From contig NC_088786.1 in NCBI RefSeq assembly GCF_949628265.1, positions 33,067,681-33,131,680 of the forward strand: a DNA stretch of 64,000 bases, written 5' to 3'. The translations under genes were made by a program, and so were the position numbers. Source of the DNA: Cloeon dipterum (lineage: Eukaryota > Arthropoda > Insecta > Ephemeroptera > Baetidae). Under the pieces are notes generated by a model, which did no database searches, was not told the DNA's origin, and was given only the letters and a program-made list of their open reading frames with translations. Each line of letters begins with the position of its first letter. The stretch's first letter is position 1. This document shows, one piece after another, positions 1-12,948 of the stretch.

Positions 1-1350
1 TCACTGGCTGGCTGCGAGGCTCGAAGAGACTCTTCTGCTTGGCACGCGGCCCGCTGCTCCAAAATAGAAAGCCTCTGTCGCTCTCGCGGCCTGCACACGC
101 CGACCGGCCCCGACGCCAGCGCCAGAGATCGATGCCAGCGCCCAACGCACGCAGTCGGACACTGTCCGAGATCGGACGCAGACAGTCACCGCGGCAGCAA
201 GAAAGCCTGGTAGGTAGACAACGTGCGCGGCACGTAGAGATCGAAGAGTGGGAGTTTCTTGCTTTGATTGGAGAACTTGGTCAAAGATTTGATGAGAAGG
301 ATCAGATGGATAACTGAATTTTGACGATGCAGTGCAAACCGAATCAAAGCAAATCGCACCAACGCCTTCTAGAGATTAAAAATGTATTATGAAGCTTTTT
401 CTTTAACTGTATTGAGCAATTTTGTTTTTTAAAAATAGGAAGCCTGTCATTTCTGATATCACTGGCACAAAAGCTCGTAATCAGTAGCTGCGGACGGTTT
501 GGAAATAATGTTGTTTTTGTACGGCTTAAAACTTATTTTCAGTAAAGGCTGCATACGCACTATTACTCTAACATAAAACGATGACACACGGAACTTAACC
601 CCTTTCATTTCCTTCTCGGTATAAAAAGGCACGCGCACCTTGAAAGAAAATAAAAACTCGCTGTTCAAACTTTTAAGCCTACAGCCTTCAAGACGTCAAC
701 TTTTTTGCCGATTCAGTCTGCGCTGTCACGACGCGCCATGTGATTCTTTCAGTTACGTACATATTGATTCAGCGGATTAACCTCCATGCCTCATTATTGG
801 CATTGTTTGAATATCCAAAACCATACGAGATCGCAAATTTTCGGACGACGCAAACGCCCACCGAGCCAAAATAACATAAAATAATGCACCTGTACGCGGT
901 GCACACAAATTTCGTCGAGTGTGCTAATTTTTCGAGCCGATCCAAAACGAAATGAGCGGCCAAAAACAAACGATTCTACGAAGTCAGGTGCAAATTTCAG
1001 GTCGGCGACCCCCGAGCGCCCCAATGCAGCCCCCAAGGGCCCCGGCACGGGAGCGTGGGCCCGCCGGCCCGATTGGACGGACGTACCTAGCTCCTTCATC
1101 TTGGACATGGGCGCGCGGACACAAGTGGCTACGCAGACCGTTTCGCCGTGGCTCGACTTAAACTGTCACTACTGCTGCTGCGACTAGGTCCTCGGCAGGA
1201 AAACCATCATGGCGGACGCTCGACGCCCCCGGCTGGCCTGCGCAGAAGCAGCCTATTGATCAGTCACGGGGTTCGAGGGTGGCCGACCAGCTGATGCTGG
1301 TGCACTCTGCCCCGCCCTGCACCCCGCGACGGCAATTTCGCTGGCGCCAG

Positions 1351-1393
<43 letters not shown>

Positions 1394-2176
1394 CAAATTT
1401 CCAGACTCCGACCCAAACACTCGCGCCGCCTTTCGATCCGCCGCACGCGTATACCTATACCTATACGCCGGGTGCACGACGGTCAGTTGGGAAATCCAGC
1501 AGACGCCCTTTAACCCGCACCGAAATTACCCAAGCGCATGTCGTCTGTTTTCCGGTTAACAAACAACTCATTGGAAAATTTCAATTCGTCACACATTTTC
1601 ATTAATAAACAATTTCAATCGGTTGGGTATAAGACACTAAAATTTAAGTGTCGAATTGAGGGAAATTTTTAGCTGACGCTGTTGGTGCAAACCAATAAAC
1701 TCGCCTGGAGACGGAATAGTTTGCTGACGGCAAGAATAGCGCAATACGACACACGTGCCGCCCGGTCGAATTAATGTCAATTGATGTGCTCTCCTCGTAA
1801 CGATATACCGCAGCAGATGTGCATACTATTTCACATAACTGACTGACCCTTCTAATGGGATTTTGTGAATTTCAAATTGCCACTAATTTCCTCAGAACGA
1901 ACAGCCAAACTCTATTCACAACCAGTAAAAAATATTTCCTACTGCAGTTTAGAGTGGTTCCCCTTTAAAATTTGTTTCGTCGAGTTCACGCAATAATTGT
2001 TATCGCGTTTTGCACAGTTAATTTTTAACGCGCGTCCTTGACAGGTGCAAGCGAGGGGGTTGGGAGTGGGCAGCCGCCCAGCGTTTCATGGGAATTAAAT
2101 GCTCGCGTGTCAAACTAGCCCTAACAGCTTTTCCTATGTATGCGAAACACAGGGGCGATTTTATTTGGAAACTCAC
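1..2176. other. Non-coding, 5' region or intron of reticulon-like gene
   Basis: No convincing coding exon is seen on either strand. Positions 1-260 are GC- and CpG-rich compared with the AT-rich DNA after them. They could be the promoter or 5' UTR of a shorter isoform of the minus-strand gene whose body should lie left of the window. The segment around 950-1480 is also GC-rich and holds a CT microsatellite. Confidence 0.4.
1352..1390. repeat. (CT)n microsatellite
   Basis: This is an uninterrupted CT dinucleotide run of about 39 bases inside a GC-richer block. A short CTATAC repeat lies about 60 bases downstream. Confidence 0.95.
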
Positions 2177-2212
2177 CAGCAGGATGAAGCCTGTCCTCGC
2201 TGAACCACGAGC
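2177..2212 (-). CDS. Candidate 36-nt micro-exon of the reticulon-like gene
   Basis: On the minus strand a pyrimidine-rich acceptor (TTTTTACAG) and a consensus donor (GTGAGT) bracket exactly 36 nt. The upstream exon ending at 5173 leaves one base of a codon. Read in that phase, the segment has no stop and gives C-S-W-F-S-E-D-R-L-H-P-A, again leaving one base. An in-frame exon of this size is typical of an optional cassette between a reticulon N-terminal region and its membrane domain. The splice signals and phase match are visible; membership in this gene is inferred. Confidence 0.45.
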
Positions 2213-5172
2213 CTGTAAAAATAAAAAGCGATGAAAAAATCAGGCGCTGTACATGCATTAATCATTTTTTGCAGTCAGCGAAACTGCTGGCGTGAGTTGT
2301 TTCGATTTTTTTCTCTTTTCAATTTGGGTAAAAGAAGGGAGAAATCAGAAACATTCGGAATTTCCGGATTTTCTATACAGAATCGTAGAAATTAACGAAC
2401 TTTAATATATCTAGATGATGTAATAATATCAGGTCAAATCCCTTGCTCGTCAATTACGAACTATATTAGATTTATGGTTGCCTCCATAATTCTATCATAC
2501 AGAATTTCCAATCTCAACCCGTCCCTCCACTCAATTTTCGCGGGGGCGAATCGCAATAAAAGCGAGCACACGCACGTGCGAGGACCGGAAGACGCGGGAA
2601 ACGAAGCGAGTGTCATTCAATATTTGCCGCAAATTCGATAGGGAAATGGCGAGATTCCGTCCGGTCTCGCGTCAGACACCAGACTGGCAGCATCCACTTA
2701 GTTTGATTGCCTCTCGGGCCCACATCGAGCCGAGGGCCCTCCACGCCCCACGTGCACTGCTTTTTCACCGTGCGGTAAAAAAGAGGAGCACGCAGCGTTA
2801 TTAGCACCCCGCGTCAAACCATCCCGATGCTGTGAGAGCGGTTTGCGGTTTGTTGTTTTCGCTTACATCCTTCTCGAAACCTTGGAGGCATTAATTAATT
2901 GGATGCTCACGTCTCACATCAAGAGTAATTAGTTGCAGTGTGAAATTAATCTGTTGATCTCCTAATCCTAATCGTCTTTTTGTTCAATCCTTGTCGTAGC
3001 AAATAAATATCCGAACTTTGAACACGCAATGCGCATTCATCTGAGTGAGTTTAGGAGGTTAGGCAACGCCTATGCACAAATGCTCTACAGGTTGCATAAC
3101 TATGACAAATGTTCTCATTTATCTTCTAAAGTTCCGTTAAGGGGGTGAAGAGTGAAGATTGATTAAACTCGTAAAAAGGGCAAAAAGTTCAATTCTAGCT
3201 AAACAAGGATTGCTTTTCTTGGAAAAATCATCCCTTAACAACGTGATTTCTTTAAAAAAAAAAAACACCGGTTGTTTGTTAATAAACGTCCTGCATTTAC
3301 ATTTCATTCGAAAATTAAAAAAAAAAATACACGACGACGCAAAGCAATTCCAATGAAAGGAGCTTTTGCATGAAAGTGTCGCCTGGGTATTATTTTGTAA
3401 TTCAGAAGGTATGACGGTGCAACTGCATTCTCTAAGAGGTCAATTGTCTGCAGTATAAGAACGTCAGAGCTTCCACATACTCGCCGCTTCCTACGGGGAA
3501 ATGGCTGAACCTATGTCGTGTTCGAGGCCAACGGAAGCGCAGATTCAGCGTTCTTAAACCGCAATGAGAAAAGTGGCTAGTATGATACACCGCAGTGCTT
3601 TCACCACGGCTTGAAAGGAACACCCTAGAAAAATTCTAGAACCAACGATGAAAAACTATTGGATGAGGTTTTTTGATTGACAAAATATCAAAATCAGAAA
3701 CAAAAAATAAAGCAAACGAATTTTAATCAACTAAATATTTATTTTAAGTCCTTTTGAACCGCATTATCTGCATATTTTTCGGCACTTGAACGTCAGAGAG
3801 GGTGACGTAACAAGTAGTGCTTAATATTACAAATTTTCCCAACTTCCAAAGCAATTTTAAGTTTTGAGCTGAATAATAAGACCTCGAATTTACGTTGAAA
3901 GCACGACTTTCAACCACTGCGTTCTTTGTGATCAGAAATTAAAGTTTTGCTTGACTTGGTGTCCGCGCAGTTGGTTCAGAGCCACCGAGCTGCACGCCCC
4001 ACTTGATTGTCAAAGTATGAATGACACGGCGTCAGTTTCAATTACACTCAAACAGCCTCTCTTATTCTATTTTTATTTCCACTCACTCTCGCAAGAGTGA
4101 ACGTCCGCAGTTGCAAATAGTGTGATTAACAAACACACCCTACTTTCCTGGAAATGAATTTAGCAAAAAATAAACGTTCCCCTTTTCCTCCGAAGTCTTA
4201 GAACGGGGGGTTTTACTTATCCCTCTAACATTAACATATGATAAACAAAAATAAGCGTTTTGTGTTTGAAAGGCAAATTTCTGTCATTTAAAATTCATCG
4301 AAATGTAAACAAACACATATTAAAGACGGCACTGAATGAATGATCGTGGGTGGCTTTATTTCCTGTTACGCTGGAAACAAACCGCGAAGCCATATTCTCT
4401 GAATAAGAGTTGAGCACCTGTCGTGTAAGACACGACGCAATGCGAGTATGTAAAACAAACTTGCAATTCAAATCTCGCTTCGGTCGCGAGACAAAAAGAT
4501 AAGTTTGCCTCTGACGTCAGACGTCAAGATTTTTTTTGGGCAGCGCAAATAGCCCGAGTTAAAATTATTAGTTAGTTTCTCCTTTTTACTCAGTTCTTTC
4601 GCAAAGTTAAGGAGAGCAAGGTTAGAGGCAAAGCGCGACGAACGAACATGAGAGCTGTATTGTCAGCCGGACGAGGATCGGGTTTCTGTTTCTGCTGATG
4701 ACGGGGATGAGAAATGCGAAAAGCCTTCAAATAATTCACGTGCCTCTCTGCCACGGCAGACAGAGTCCCCGACTCATTAGCGGCTGAAATTGGATTGTTT
4801 GCGCTTGTGACAGCCTGACACCACGTTTCCAGTCCGCACCATCTTGATATTATTCTATAAAATCCTAAAAAAAATATGTTTTTATCTTTAAGAGAACTGT
4901 TATGGTCGTATATCAGAAGTAGTAAACAATTATTTTGGTATCGGAATGATGTTGATATGGTAATTGGGACAGAACAAACAACACCGCAAAGTTTGTTTTT
5001 CCTTTGGTGAACGGTATTGAGGCCTACCCAGAGCATTTAGACTGCCAAAAATCCGCATAGATTCGCTTGCTAGGCAACCTGGCGAGCAGACTGGCTTATT
5101 GATCTGTTTATCACGGTGCCGGGCGGACCATTCAATTCGCACTTCTCGCGACGCAGAAAAAAAAATACTCAC
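2213..5172 (-). other. Intron of reticulon-like gene
   Basis: This is 3 kb of AT-rich sequence between the micro-exon and the first coding exon. Open frames here (for example around 4590-5036) show neither coding character nor flanking splice sites. I see no repeat or RNA gene. Confidence 0.4.
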
Positions 5173-5851
5173 AAAGTCCGGAGAAATCACATGCGGCAAT
5201 CTCGACGTCGTGCGCGGTGGGTTTGGCGGCTGCAGGCTTCGGGGGCTCCGGGGCCGGCCTGGAGGGCTCGGGGGCCGGCGGGGCTTCTTGCTGGGACACC
5301 GGCTCCTCTTCCTCCTCCTCCGAGTCGTGACCCTCTGGCTCGGGCGGCAGTGGTCGGAAGTCCATCTCCTCCTCGGCAGGTTCGACCGGCTTGGCCGCCT
5401 GGACGGTGGCCGCCGAGTAAACCTCCTCCAGCTGCTCTTTGGCCTTGGGAACGTGCTGCTCCGGCTGCTCGTCCTGCACCTCCTTGAACTCGTGCAAGTC
5501 GTCAGTCTTCTTGCTCATGATGTCGGACAGGTCGATGCCAGACTCAAACTGGATGCGTTCCGGCTGGGCCGCCGAGGACCTCTTCGGGCTGCCCATCATC
5601 AGCCCCTCGTCGTCCTCATCCTCGTCGTGCTGCAGAATGGGCTCGGTGGCCGCCCGATTGATGGCCTCCGCGACGGGAGGGGCCGCGCTTGCTGTGGCGG
5701 AGAGGATCTCGCCCAGCAGGTCGTCGCCGTGCTGTTCGGGGGCCGTGGGTGCTGAGCTTAGCAGGTCGTCGAGCTTCGGTTGGGGCTTGGAGGGGCCCAG
5801 GGGCTGCTTGCCGGCCAACTGCTCCTCGCTGATGTCGCCGAAGGGATCCAT
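5173..5851 (-). CDS. Acidic Pro-rich N-terminal exon, reticulon-like candidate (partial gene)
   Basis: The exon encodes 226 residues from a start reading M-D-P-F-G-D and ends at a good donor (GTGAGTAT), leaving one base of a codon. The peptide is low complexity. It has acidic runs (E-D-E-D-D; six consecutive Glu near residue 185), Pro/Ala-rich stretches, and predicted-helix segments such as L-S-D-I-M-S. There is no signal peptide or membrane segment. This resembles the long variable N-terminus of reticulon-family proteins, in which a C-terminal double-hairpin domain shapes ER tubules. That domain is not in the window and must lie left of position 1, so the family call is inference from composition and layout. 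The frame stays open upstream of the ATG, but the sequence there looks like 5' UTR. The gene is divergent from lace. Confidence 0.4.
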
Positions 5852-6816
5852 TGCGGGTAGGAATGCGTCGATGGAATGTATCGGATATATATATTTGGAA
5901 TATTTCTGCGTGAATCGCTTCGACCGCTTCGACGGCCGATCGCCTGTGCACTTTGCCTTCGCTGCTGCAGAAGGAGACCAGAGCGTGAAAGAGAGAGAGG
6001 GGTCGAAGGGGTGCAGCAGTATGTATGCACGACGGCCGCTTCCAGCCAGCCGGGTACTCGGTGCTGCCACTCCTCCCACTATCGGTTTCAGCGCATGACT
6101 CTTATCGCTGCACGCTGCAACGCTACCGGTACGCCACCAACCAGCTGTGCTTTTTACGTAATATGTATGCGTACACTGCCGTGCTTGTCGGTGCGTCTGT
6201 CGCTGCTTTTTTACGCTTTTTGTGTTGCCTTGCCGCCGTCGCCCCTCTTCCCGATGACTCATGCGCAGCTAGGACAACAGGAATCCCCTTTGCTGGAGGG
6301 GAGGGGAAAGCCCTTATCGACTTTGCGTGGGTAGTGAGCAATGGAGATTGGAAAATAGTTGACGAATTATGACGCATTAATTAAGTTTTGATTTTTTTCT
6401 AGATGGTAGCCGTGATAAGATAAAGATATCAGCAAAAGAGAATCCCTTATAAGTAATCCGATGAGTAATGCGTCGTATGATGTTCTAGACAAGAGGTTCA
6501 GTCTTCTCTCTGCACTCATATTCACCTGTCCTGCCACTTGGACTTCTGGCACCGCGTGACTGCTATGGGACTTAAAGGATCTCGATCGATTCTTGTTTCT
6601 TTCAATCTAGATCGACTTTCCATCGTGTGATTTAGATTTAAGTTGGCAATTTAATTACATAAAAAGGGTAAGTGGAATCGAGTTTTTAATTCTATTGCAA
6701 TTTTGACCTAGTAAAACTTCAACTCCTCTTCTCACTCCCCGAAAATTTTTTTTTCAGCATTTTAACTTGGTCACGTGATATCAGCAGTTTTCTGTCGTCA
6801 GTCACTTCAGTCAAAC
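5852..6816. promoter_or_regulatory. Divergent intergenic region, reticulon-like / lace
   Basis: About 965 bp separate two start codons on opposite strands, so both promoters must lie here unless distant 5' exons exist. A TATATATAT run at 5886-5896 sits just upstream of the minus-strand ATG. On the plus strand an acceptor-like TTTTTTTTCAG ends at 6757, 60 bases before the lace ATG, so lace probably has an upstream non-coding exon. A CACGTG E-box at 6772-6777 lies inside that putative leader. Confidence 0.5.
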
Positions 6817-9800
6817 ATGGCACTTGACAAGACGGAGTACTCGATGAGTGCTGCCGAAAAAATGTCGAACGGTGCCGTCGGCCGTAACAAGAACGGCGTC
6901 CGCGTTGACCGCTCGGACGGCCACGTCCACCAGGTGAGCGAATTAAAATAGAAAACCACCCAACTTCCGGCGTCGAATCGGCACTGCGGCAAATTCCTAG
7001 CTGCATTGTCTATGGACTGCCGGCGAGAGCCGAATGGGCGTGCCAGTGTGTATTTCCCAAATCTTATCTCTCAGACGAGATAATATCAGTCGGACCACTC
7101 ATACCTGTCGATTTACGCAGCGTTTTGCGTAATAGACAGGTCTCTATTTCATATGTGCCAGTAAACTCTCGACTGTTTCTCTCTCACTGTCACCGATGTC
7201 AAGCTTACAGCAGGCACGTGTGGGGTTGAATTTTGCTTGTTTGATTACATAATTACTACATTATTAACTACATAATACGAGTAACACATTATATATGAAC
7301 ATATTTGTTCCAAAAATTTTCCTTGTTGTTTCAGCTAATTGCATCATTTCCTCTGTTAAGCATTCCTTTTGCTAAAATAGATCTCTGTTTTTTTTCCGTG
7401 GTCATGTTTTCAACCGCAAAAAGAGACACGTTATCATCTCATCACATGCCAACATTTTAGCCATTTTTTACAATGCGCTGTTAATGTTTGCAGAATGGCT
7501 CGGCCAAAAAAGAAAAGCGGCGTCCGTTCATCGAGTCGTTTGAGAATATTCCGCTCCTGACAGCAGCGACGACCTTCATTGGGTTTCATCTCATCCTGCT
7601 CATGGGATACGTCACCAGCATCATTTTCACGCCAAAGGTGGCTAGGGAGAAAAATAGACAGGTACTGCACGAGATCAGGGTCTATAATTTTCTGTGAACT
7701 CTTGGAGGAAAATTTTGAATATTTTTTTAAATTGTTTTTCCTCTATATATAATCAAAAAGATAGTGCTACGAAAACAAGGAAAAATATTTTTAGCAAAAG
7801 CTTAACTTACTTGTTGTCAGTTTACTCAATTCCTGACGTTAAATTTTCAGGGTTATGTACCCCTATATGACAGGTTTGAGAGCTTCTACTCTCGATATGT
7901 GTACCGTCGGTTGCGTGATTGCTGGAACATACCCATTTGCGGTTGTCCTGGGTCAGAGGTGACTATAAAGGACAGGGTGACTCACGACTGCGGTTGGACT
8001 TTTGAGTAAGTCTTAAAACTATAAGTAAATGTGGTTTCCACTTATCAAGTCAGCTATGTAATTTTCTATTGTCTGGCAAAGAAAAAAAACGAAAAAATGT
8101 GTTTTAAAATTCATGCTTTTAATGCGTAGAAATTTTTTAGAAATATAAAATGCTGAAATAGCCTGAGAGCTGCCTTCACACGCTTTGAAAGTTCAAATTC
8201 CTGAGCACGTACCTCATTTCTTTTTAACAGATATACTGGCACTCAGTCAACAGCATTGAACCTTGGCTCGTACAATTACCTCGGATTTGCTCAAGCTGAA
8301 GGCTCTTGCTCTGAAGATTCTGCGGTCAAAATCAAAGAACTTGGCTGTGCAACTGCTAGCCCTCGCATAGAATTTGGTAAAATCGCGTCTGAAATGCAAA
8401 ATCTGTTTTGGACAATCTGACTGACAACAGGAACCCAGAAAATCCATCAGGAACTGGAAGCTCTGACCGCAGAGTTTGTCGGAATGGAGGACGCAATCAC
8501 CTTCGGAATGGGATTCGCCACAAACGCCCTCAACCTGCCCAGCATTGTGAGCAAAGGGTGCCTGGTGGTGAGTGACGAGAAGAACCACGCCTCGCTCATT
8601 CTTGGTCTCCGGCTATCAGGAGCCAACGTCGAGGTTTTCAAACACAACAGTGAGTTGGATTAAAATTGGACATGCCTCAATTTTTTCGTGTGTAAGCGCA
8701 GATTGATTTGAAGTGAGCTTTCAAGACATTTAAATTTAATTTATTCAAAGGATACTAATTATTGTTAATTCTAATGGGCTCATTTTTTTAATAATTCATG
8801 CAATCGACGCTCTTTTCATTTATAGGTTAATAATTCAAATGTAAATGCCACCCGCAGATATGGAGTCTCTGCGTCAAGTGCTGCACAATGCCGTGATTAA
8901 AGGTCAGCCCCGCAGTCACCGCCCCTGGAAGAAAATCCTGATCGTGGTGGAAGGAGTGTACAGTATGGAGGGTTCGATTGTGAGGCTGCCCGAGATCCTG
9001 GAGTTAAAGAGAAAGTACAAGGCGTATCTTTACGTTGACGAGGCACACAGTATTGGTGCCATTGGGCGCAATGGCAGGGGCGTCGTTGACTACTTTGGCG
9101 TCGACCCCAAGGAAGTGGATATCCTCATGGGCACTTACACCAAGAGCTTTGGCTCTGCTGGTGGCTACATAGCTGGCTCTAAGGTAAATTCAACAAAAAT
9201 AATATCCTTTCCAGTCATGCGTTTATGAATCTTTGACCACCGAATGCTATTTTTTACTGTGCCTTGTTTGGGATTTTGGAACTACTATATGAAAAGTACA
9301 ATCTTTGAGGGTTTTGACGAGGAAATTGTAAACGAAACAGGTTTTTCAAGGCTGTATTTTAACGCCAGTTACTAGGTGGACTCTAGAATCTATTAGAGTG
9401 TGTTTTTTAGTTCCTGGGAAATTCCTTTGTTATATCATTGTGGCGGGGTAGTAAAATTAAATATTAAGAGACAAAACAAGATTTTTCAAGGATATTTTAC
9501 CGTCAAGGAGTTTCAAAATTAGTCAGAAGCTAGTTATTTCAAAAACATCACATAATGCTCAAAATTTAGGTAATTACGAAAAACCATAGATTCCTCAGCT
9601 TTCAATTTATAGCGAGCAGTTTTTTCTTGACGATGTGATGCAACATGAGCGGAATTAATATTTTCAAAATCCCTATAATGGTTAATTGTTTCAAAGTTAG
9701 TACTTAAATTTTCTAGTTAAAAACCTCGAGTGCATTATATTCCTTTAAAGGCATACATCGACAGTTAGTATTACGAGCAGAAAGAATACACATTATCCTA

Positions 9801-10828
9801 AAAAACAACTTTTCAATATTTAAATATAATGAATAAAACAATAGAAGTTTTGAGACAGATAGAGACAAAAAAACTCCTTATCAGTGCACTGTTCCTATTG
9901 AATTATTGTACATCTGCAGTGAAATTGTTTTCCCGTCCACAGGCGTTCATCGACCACATGCGGGTGAACAGTCATGGGAACTGCTACGCCACCTCGATGT
10001 CGTCATCCTGCGCCCAGCAAATTATTTCCTCCATGAAAATAATCATGGGCAAGGACGGCACCAATGAAGGTAGCTTGGGTTTCGGCTTGCGATTCTCTTT
10101 CACCCCAATGTATTGCTCTGTTTGCAGGCAAAAAACGGATTGACCAGCTGGCCCGAAACAGTCGCTACTTCCGCAGGAGGCTCAACCAGATGGGCATCAT
10201 CACGATTGGCAATAATGATTCGCCCGTGGTTCCTATGATGGTGTACATGCATTCCAAGATTGCGTGAGTCACCCTTAAATTGCCGCTTTATTGGCATCAT
10301 GAAGATAATCTTTTGGAATTTCAGCTCCGTCGTTCGACGATTGAAAACCAATAACATTGCCGTGGTCGGCGTTGGCTTCCCCGCCACACCACTCATGGAG
10401 GGCAGAATCAGATTCTGCCTCTCAGCCGCCCACACCAAGGAGCAACTTGACAATGTAAGTGGAGATTTTGTCAAACTTGAAGCCAAAGAATCATTACTTT
10501 TGATGCTTGTTAGCAGAGTTAATTGCTTGCATCTTTTTTGTCAGCTAAACAAATGTGCAACACGCGTAGCAAAAAAAGCATTTAATTGTTTAGTGCCAAG
10601 AGGCAATTAAAAATAAATTAGAAAGCAAGATTATATGTCCATGGCATATATCATTTTGACATTTAGAGAGAAAATAATCTAGTCTCTTGGCTGAAAAAAA
10701 ATTCAATTGAATTTCAGGCTCTGGTGCACGTGGAGGAGGCGGCCGACTTTCTGGGCTTGAGGTACTCAAGAAAGCGCCGCAGCAAGGAGCCGGTGCATTA
10801 CAGTGATTCTGAAAGTGAAATGGAGTAA
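6817..10828 (+). CDS. lace: Serine palmitoyltransferase subunit 2
   Basis: This is the catalytic subunit of the ER enzyme that condenses serine with palmitoyl-CoA to 3-ketosphinganine, the first committed step of sphingolipid synthesis. It works with SPTLC1. Ten coding exons (6817-6933, 7494-7661, 7851-8005, 8231-8376, 8431-8649, 8858-9183, 9943-10069, 10128-10263, 10325-10454, 10718-10828) join in frame to 544 residues, near the roughly 560 of human SPTLC2. A hydrophobic segment spans about residues 60-83. The PLP fold follows, with Y-N-Y-L-G-F, D-E-A-H-S-I-G and the PLP-binding lysine in T-K-S-F-G (about residue 364). G-F-P-A-T-P lies near the C-terminus. The C-terminal tail is basic, then acidic. 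All splice sites are GT-AG. Exon-by-exon agreement with the family is very strong. Confidence 0.97.
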
Positions 10829-11762
10829 CCTTTGTGCAATCTAGATTGCTGACATTTTTAATGTTGTAAAGTGCCGTTAATTATATTGCGCGTGTCGCCT
10901 AAACACAAACAACTGAGGAGGGGAAATTGTCAGGGCCAAGTCAGAGAATCCACGCAGATTTTAAGTTATTTAACTACTATCCGCATTTTAAAATAGTACA
11001 AGCTATTTTGCAAAACTAAAAATAAATACAGTTAGCACACAGTAAAAACTCGTGTTTCCCTTCAAATGGAACAACCTTCAAGCTCAATAGTAATTAATAA
11101 TTTGATTTGAGGGAATATCAAGGCCATGGATGAGACATGCAAAGTGCCAGTGTTAATATTATCTCTCTACCCCTCAATTTTTCAGGATAAACATTAAATT
11201 AAAGTTAATACTTGCTGTTTAGTTTAAATTTTGCGTTAGTCGTAATGTGAAAATAAAAAACCTTGATTTTCGTATCGCTTACTTGGATGGCTCAACAGTT
11301 GGAGCTGAAAAATGTCGAGAAAAATAAAAAATCTAAACCCTTTGACTATCTGATTTTTTCTTCATCATTAAAATTTTAAACTGAAATGGCATTAACAGGA
11401 AAATAATTTATGCCTTTTTACATTATAATTCAAGGAATTCAAGAAATATTTCGCCTTCTCTAAATTGGATTAAGAAGCAAGAAAAATGGTGGATAAACTA
11501 TGATGAAAACCTCTTCTTCTGTGAACACACCTTAATTCCATTCAACTTCCAGCAATTATTCTTTTAATATTTTAAAATGTTACCCACTAGGAGCATTCAA
11601 GGAAAAAACCTTGAATTTTATACAAGCGGTTCTCCAGAAGATGACTCTCATTTTACCCCCACTATTCAAGCTCGTCTGCCAAACCTGATGTCAAAAAGGT
11701 CCATTCGGCACTTCAGCTCGCAACGATTTAGCCTTGTTTTCAGGCGAAGTAAAATTTGAAAA
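10829..11762. other. lace 3' UTR and spacer before the SDR array
   Basis: AATAAA motifs at 11021-11026 and near 11255 are plausible lace polyadenylation signals. A TATA-like TTTATAC at about 11617-11623 lies about 140 bases before the first SDR start codon. Nothing else is recognisable. Confidence 0.5.
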
Positions 11763-12948
11763 ATGGAACGCTGGGAGGGCAGGGTAGCAATTGTCACAGG
11801 GGCAAGCGCTGGAATTGGTGAGGCAATTGCTAAGACTCTCGCTCTGAAAGGTATGAAGGTTGTCGGCGTTGCTCGAAGAGTGGAGAAGATACAAGTAAGT
11901 CGTCATTAATTTCTTTTTTATAAATGATTGCGTTCATCCTAATGTAAAAATTATGGACCGATAAGATAAGGCCTTTATTATTGGGTCACGAAAATTATCA
12001 CTGCGTCTGCCATTTAGTTGTATTAAAAAGAAAAAACATACATAAACGAACTTTTTTGCAGGCGTTAGTTGAGGAACTGAAGACAGATAAACTAAAAGGC
12101 GAATTGCATGCTATGAAGGGAGATGTAACCTGCGAGGACGATATCAAAAGGATCGTCCAGTGGACTCGAGAAAACCTTGGCGGCACGGATGTCCTTGTGA
12201 ACAATGCCGGAGTCGGCGTATTGAAAAAGTTGTCTGGTAATTAATGCTAACAAAATGCGTCGAAAAAAGAAGCTATAAGAAGTTTTAAAGAAATTTCGCT
12301 GGCCGACATCAGGAAAACCTTAGATTTGAACGTGGTTGGACTGTCTCTATTCACGAGAGATGTGATTCAGGATATGAAAAGCCGGGGCGTCAATGATGGC
12401 CACATTTTTCACATCAATAGGTGAGATGACCAAGACGCAGGCAACCTGAACAACGGATATGCCGAGCGACCAGCTTACTTTTAAAATATTTATTTTTTAG
12501 CATTGCTGGTCATGAAATAATGAGGTGGCCCGGGACAGAGATTTACTCGGCTAGCAAGCACGCAGTTACTGTTTTGACAGAAGGACTGCGGAGAGAACTG
12601 CGAGACATGGGCACCAAGATTCGCGTGACGGTGAAATTGATTTTTTTTAAGTTTGCAAGAACAGCAATGAGAGAAAAATTCATTCAATTGCAGAGCATCA
12701 GCCCTGGTGAAGTGAAGACAGAAATCGCGGTGGCGAGCGGGATGTCGGAAGAAGAAGCTGAGAAACTTTACAAGAGCAGGCCATATCTTGAGCCAGAAGA
12801 CATCGCCAATGCGCTCGTTTACGCATTAGAAGCACCGCCGCACGTTCAGGTTTCGATTAAATTTATATTTAAAAAATTGTATTCTATATTTGAAATATTT
12901 TTATTACAGGTGCACGAAATAATAATTTTCCCCACCGGCAGACCCTAA
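11763..12948 (+). CDS. Short-chain dehydrogenase/reductase, SDR copy A
   Basis: This is the first of seven tandem classical SDR genes, most like the DHRS11 / insect farnesol-dehydrogenase-like group. They are soluble NAD(P)H-dependent alcohol or ketone oxidoreductases; the substrate cannot be read from sequence. Exons 11763-11894, 12062-12236, 12291-12420, 12501-12630, 12694-12849 and 12910-12948 give 253 residues. Visible motifs are T-G-A-S-A-G-I-G (nucleotide binding, residue 12 on), V-A-R-R after the second strand (suggesting NADP(H)), N-N-A-G, the helix Asn in L-D-L-N-V, Ser in I-N-S-I-A-G, and Y-S-A-S-K. The C-terminal half and 3' flank are nearly the same as copy C. There is no signal peptide or membrane segment. 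An AATAAA lies at 13052. Confidence 0.93.

Noticed and set aside
4590-5036. Minus-strand 148-codon frame left of the reticulon-like exon
   Set aside because: No family resemblance, no flanking splice sites in phase, AT-rich codon use; treated as intronic.
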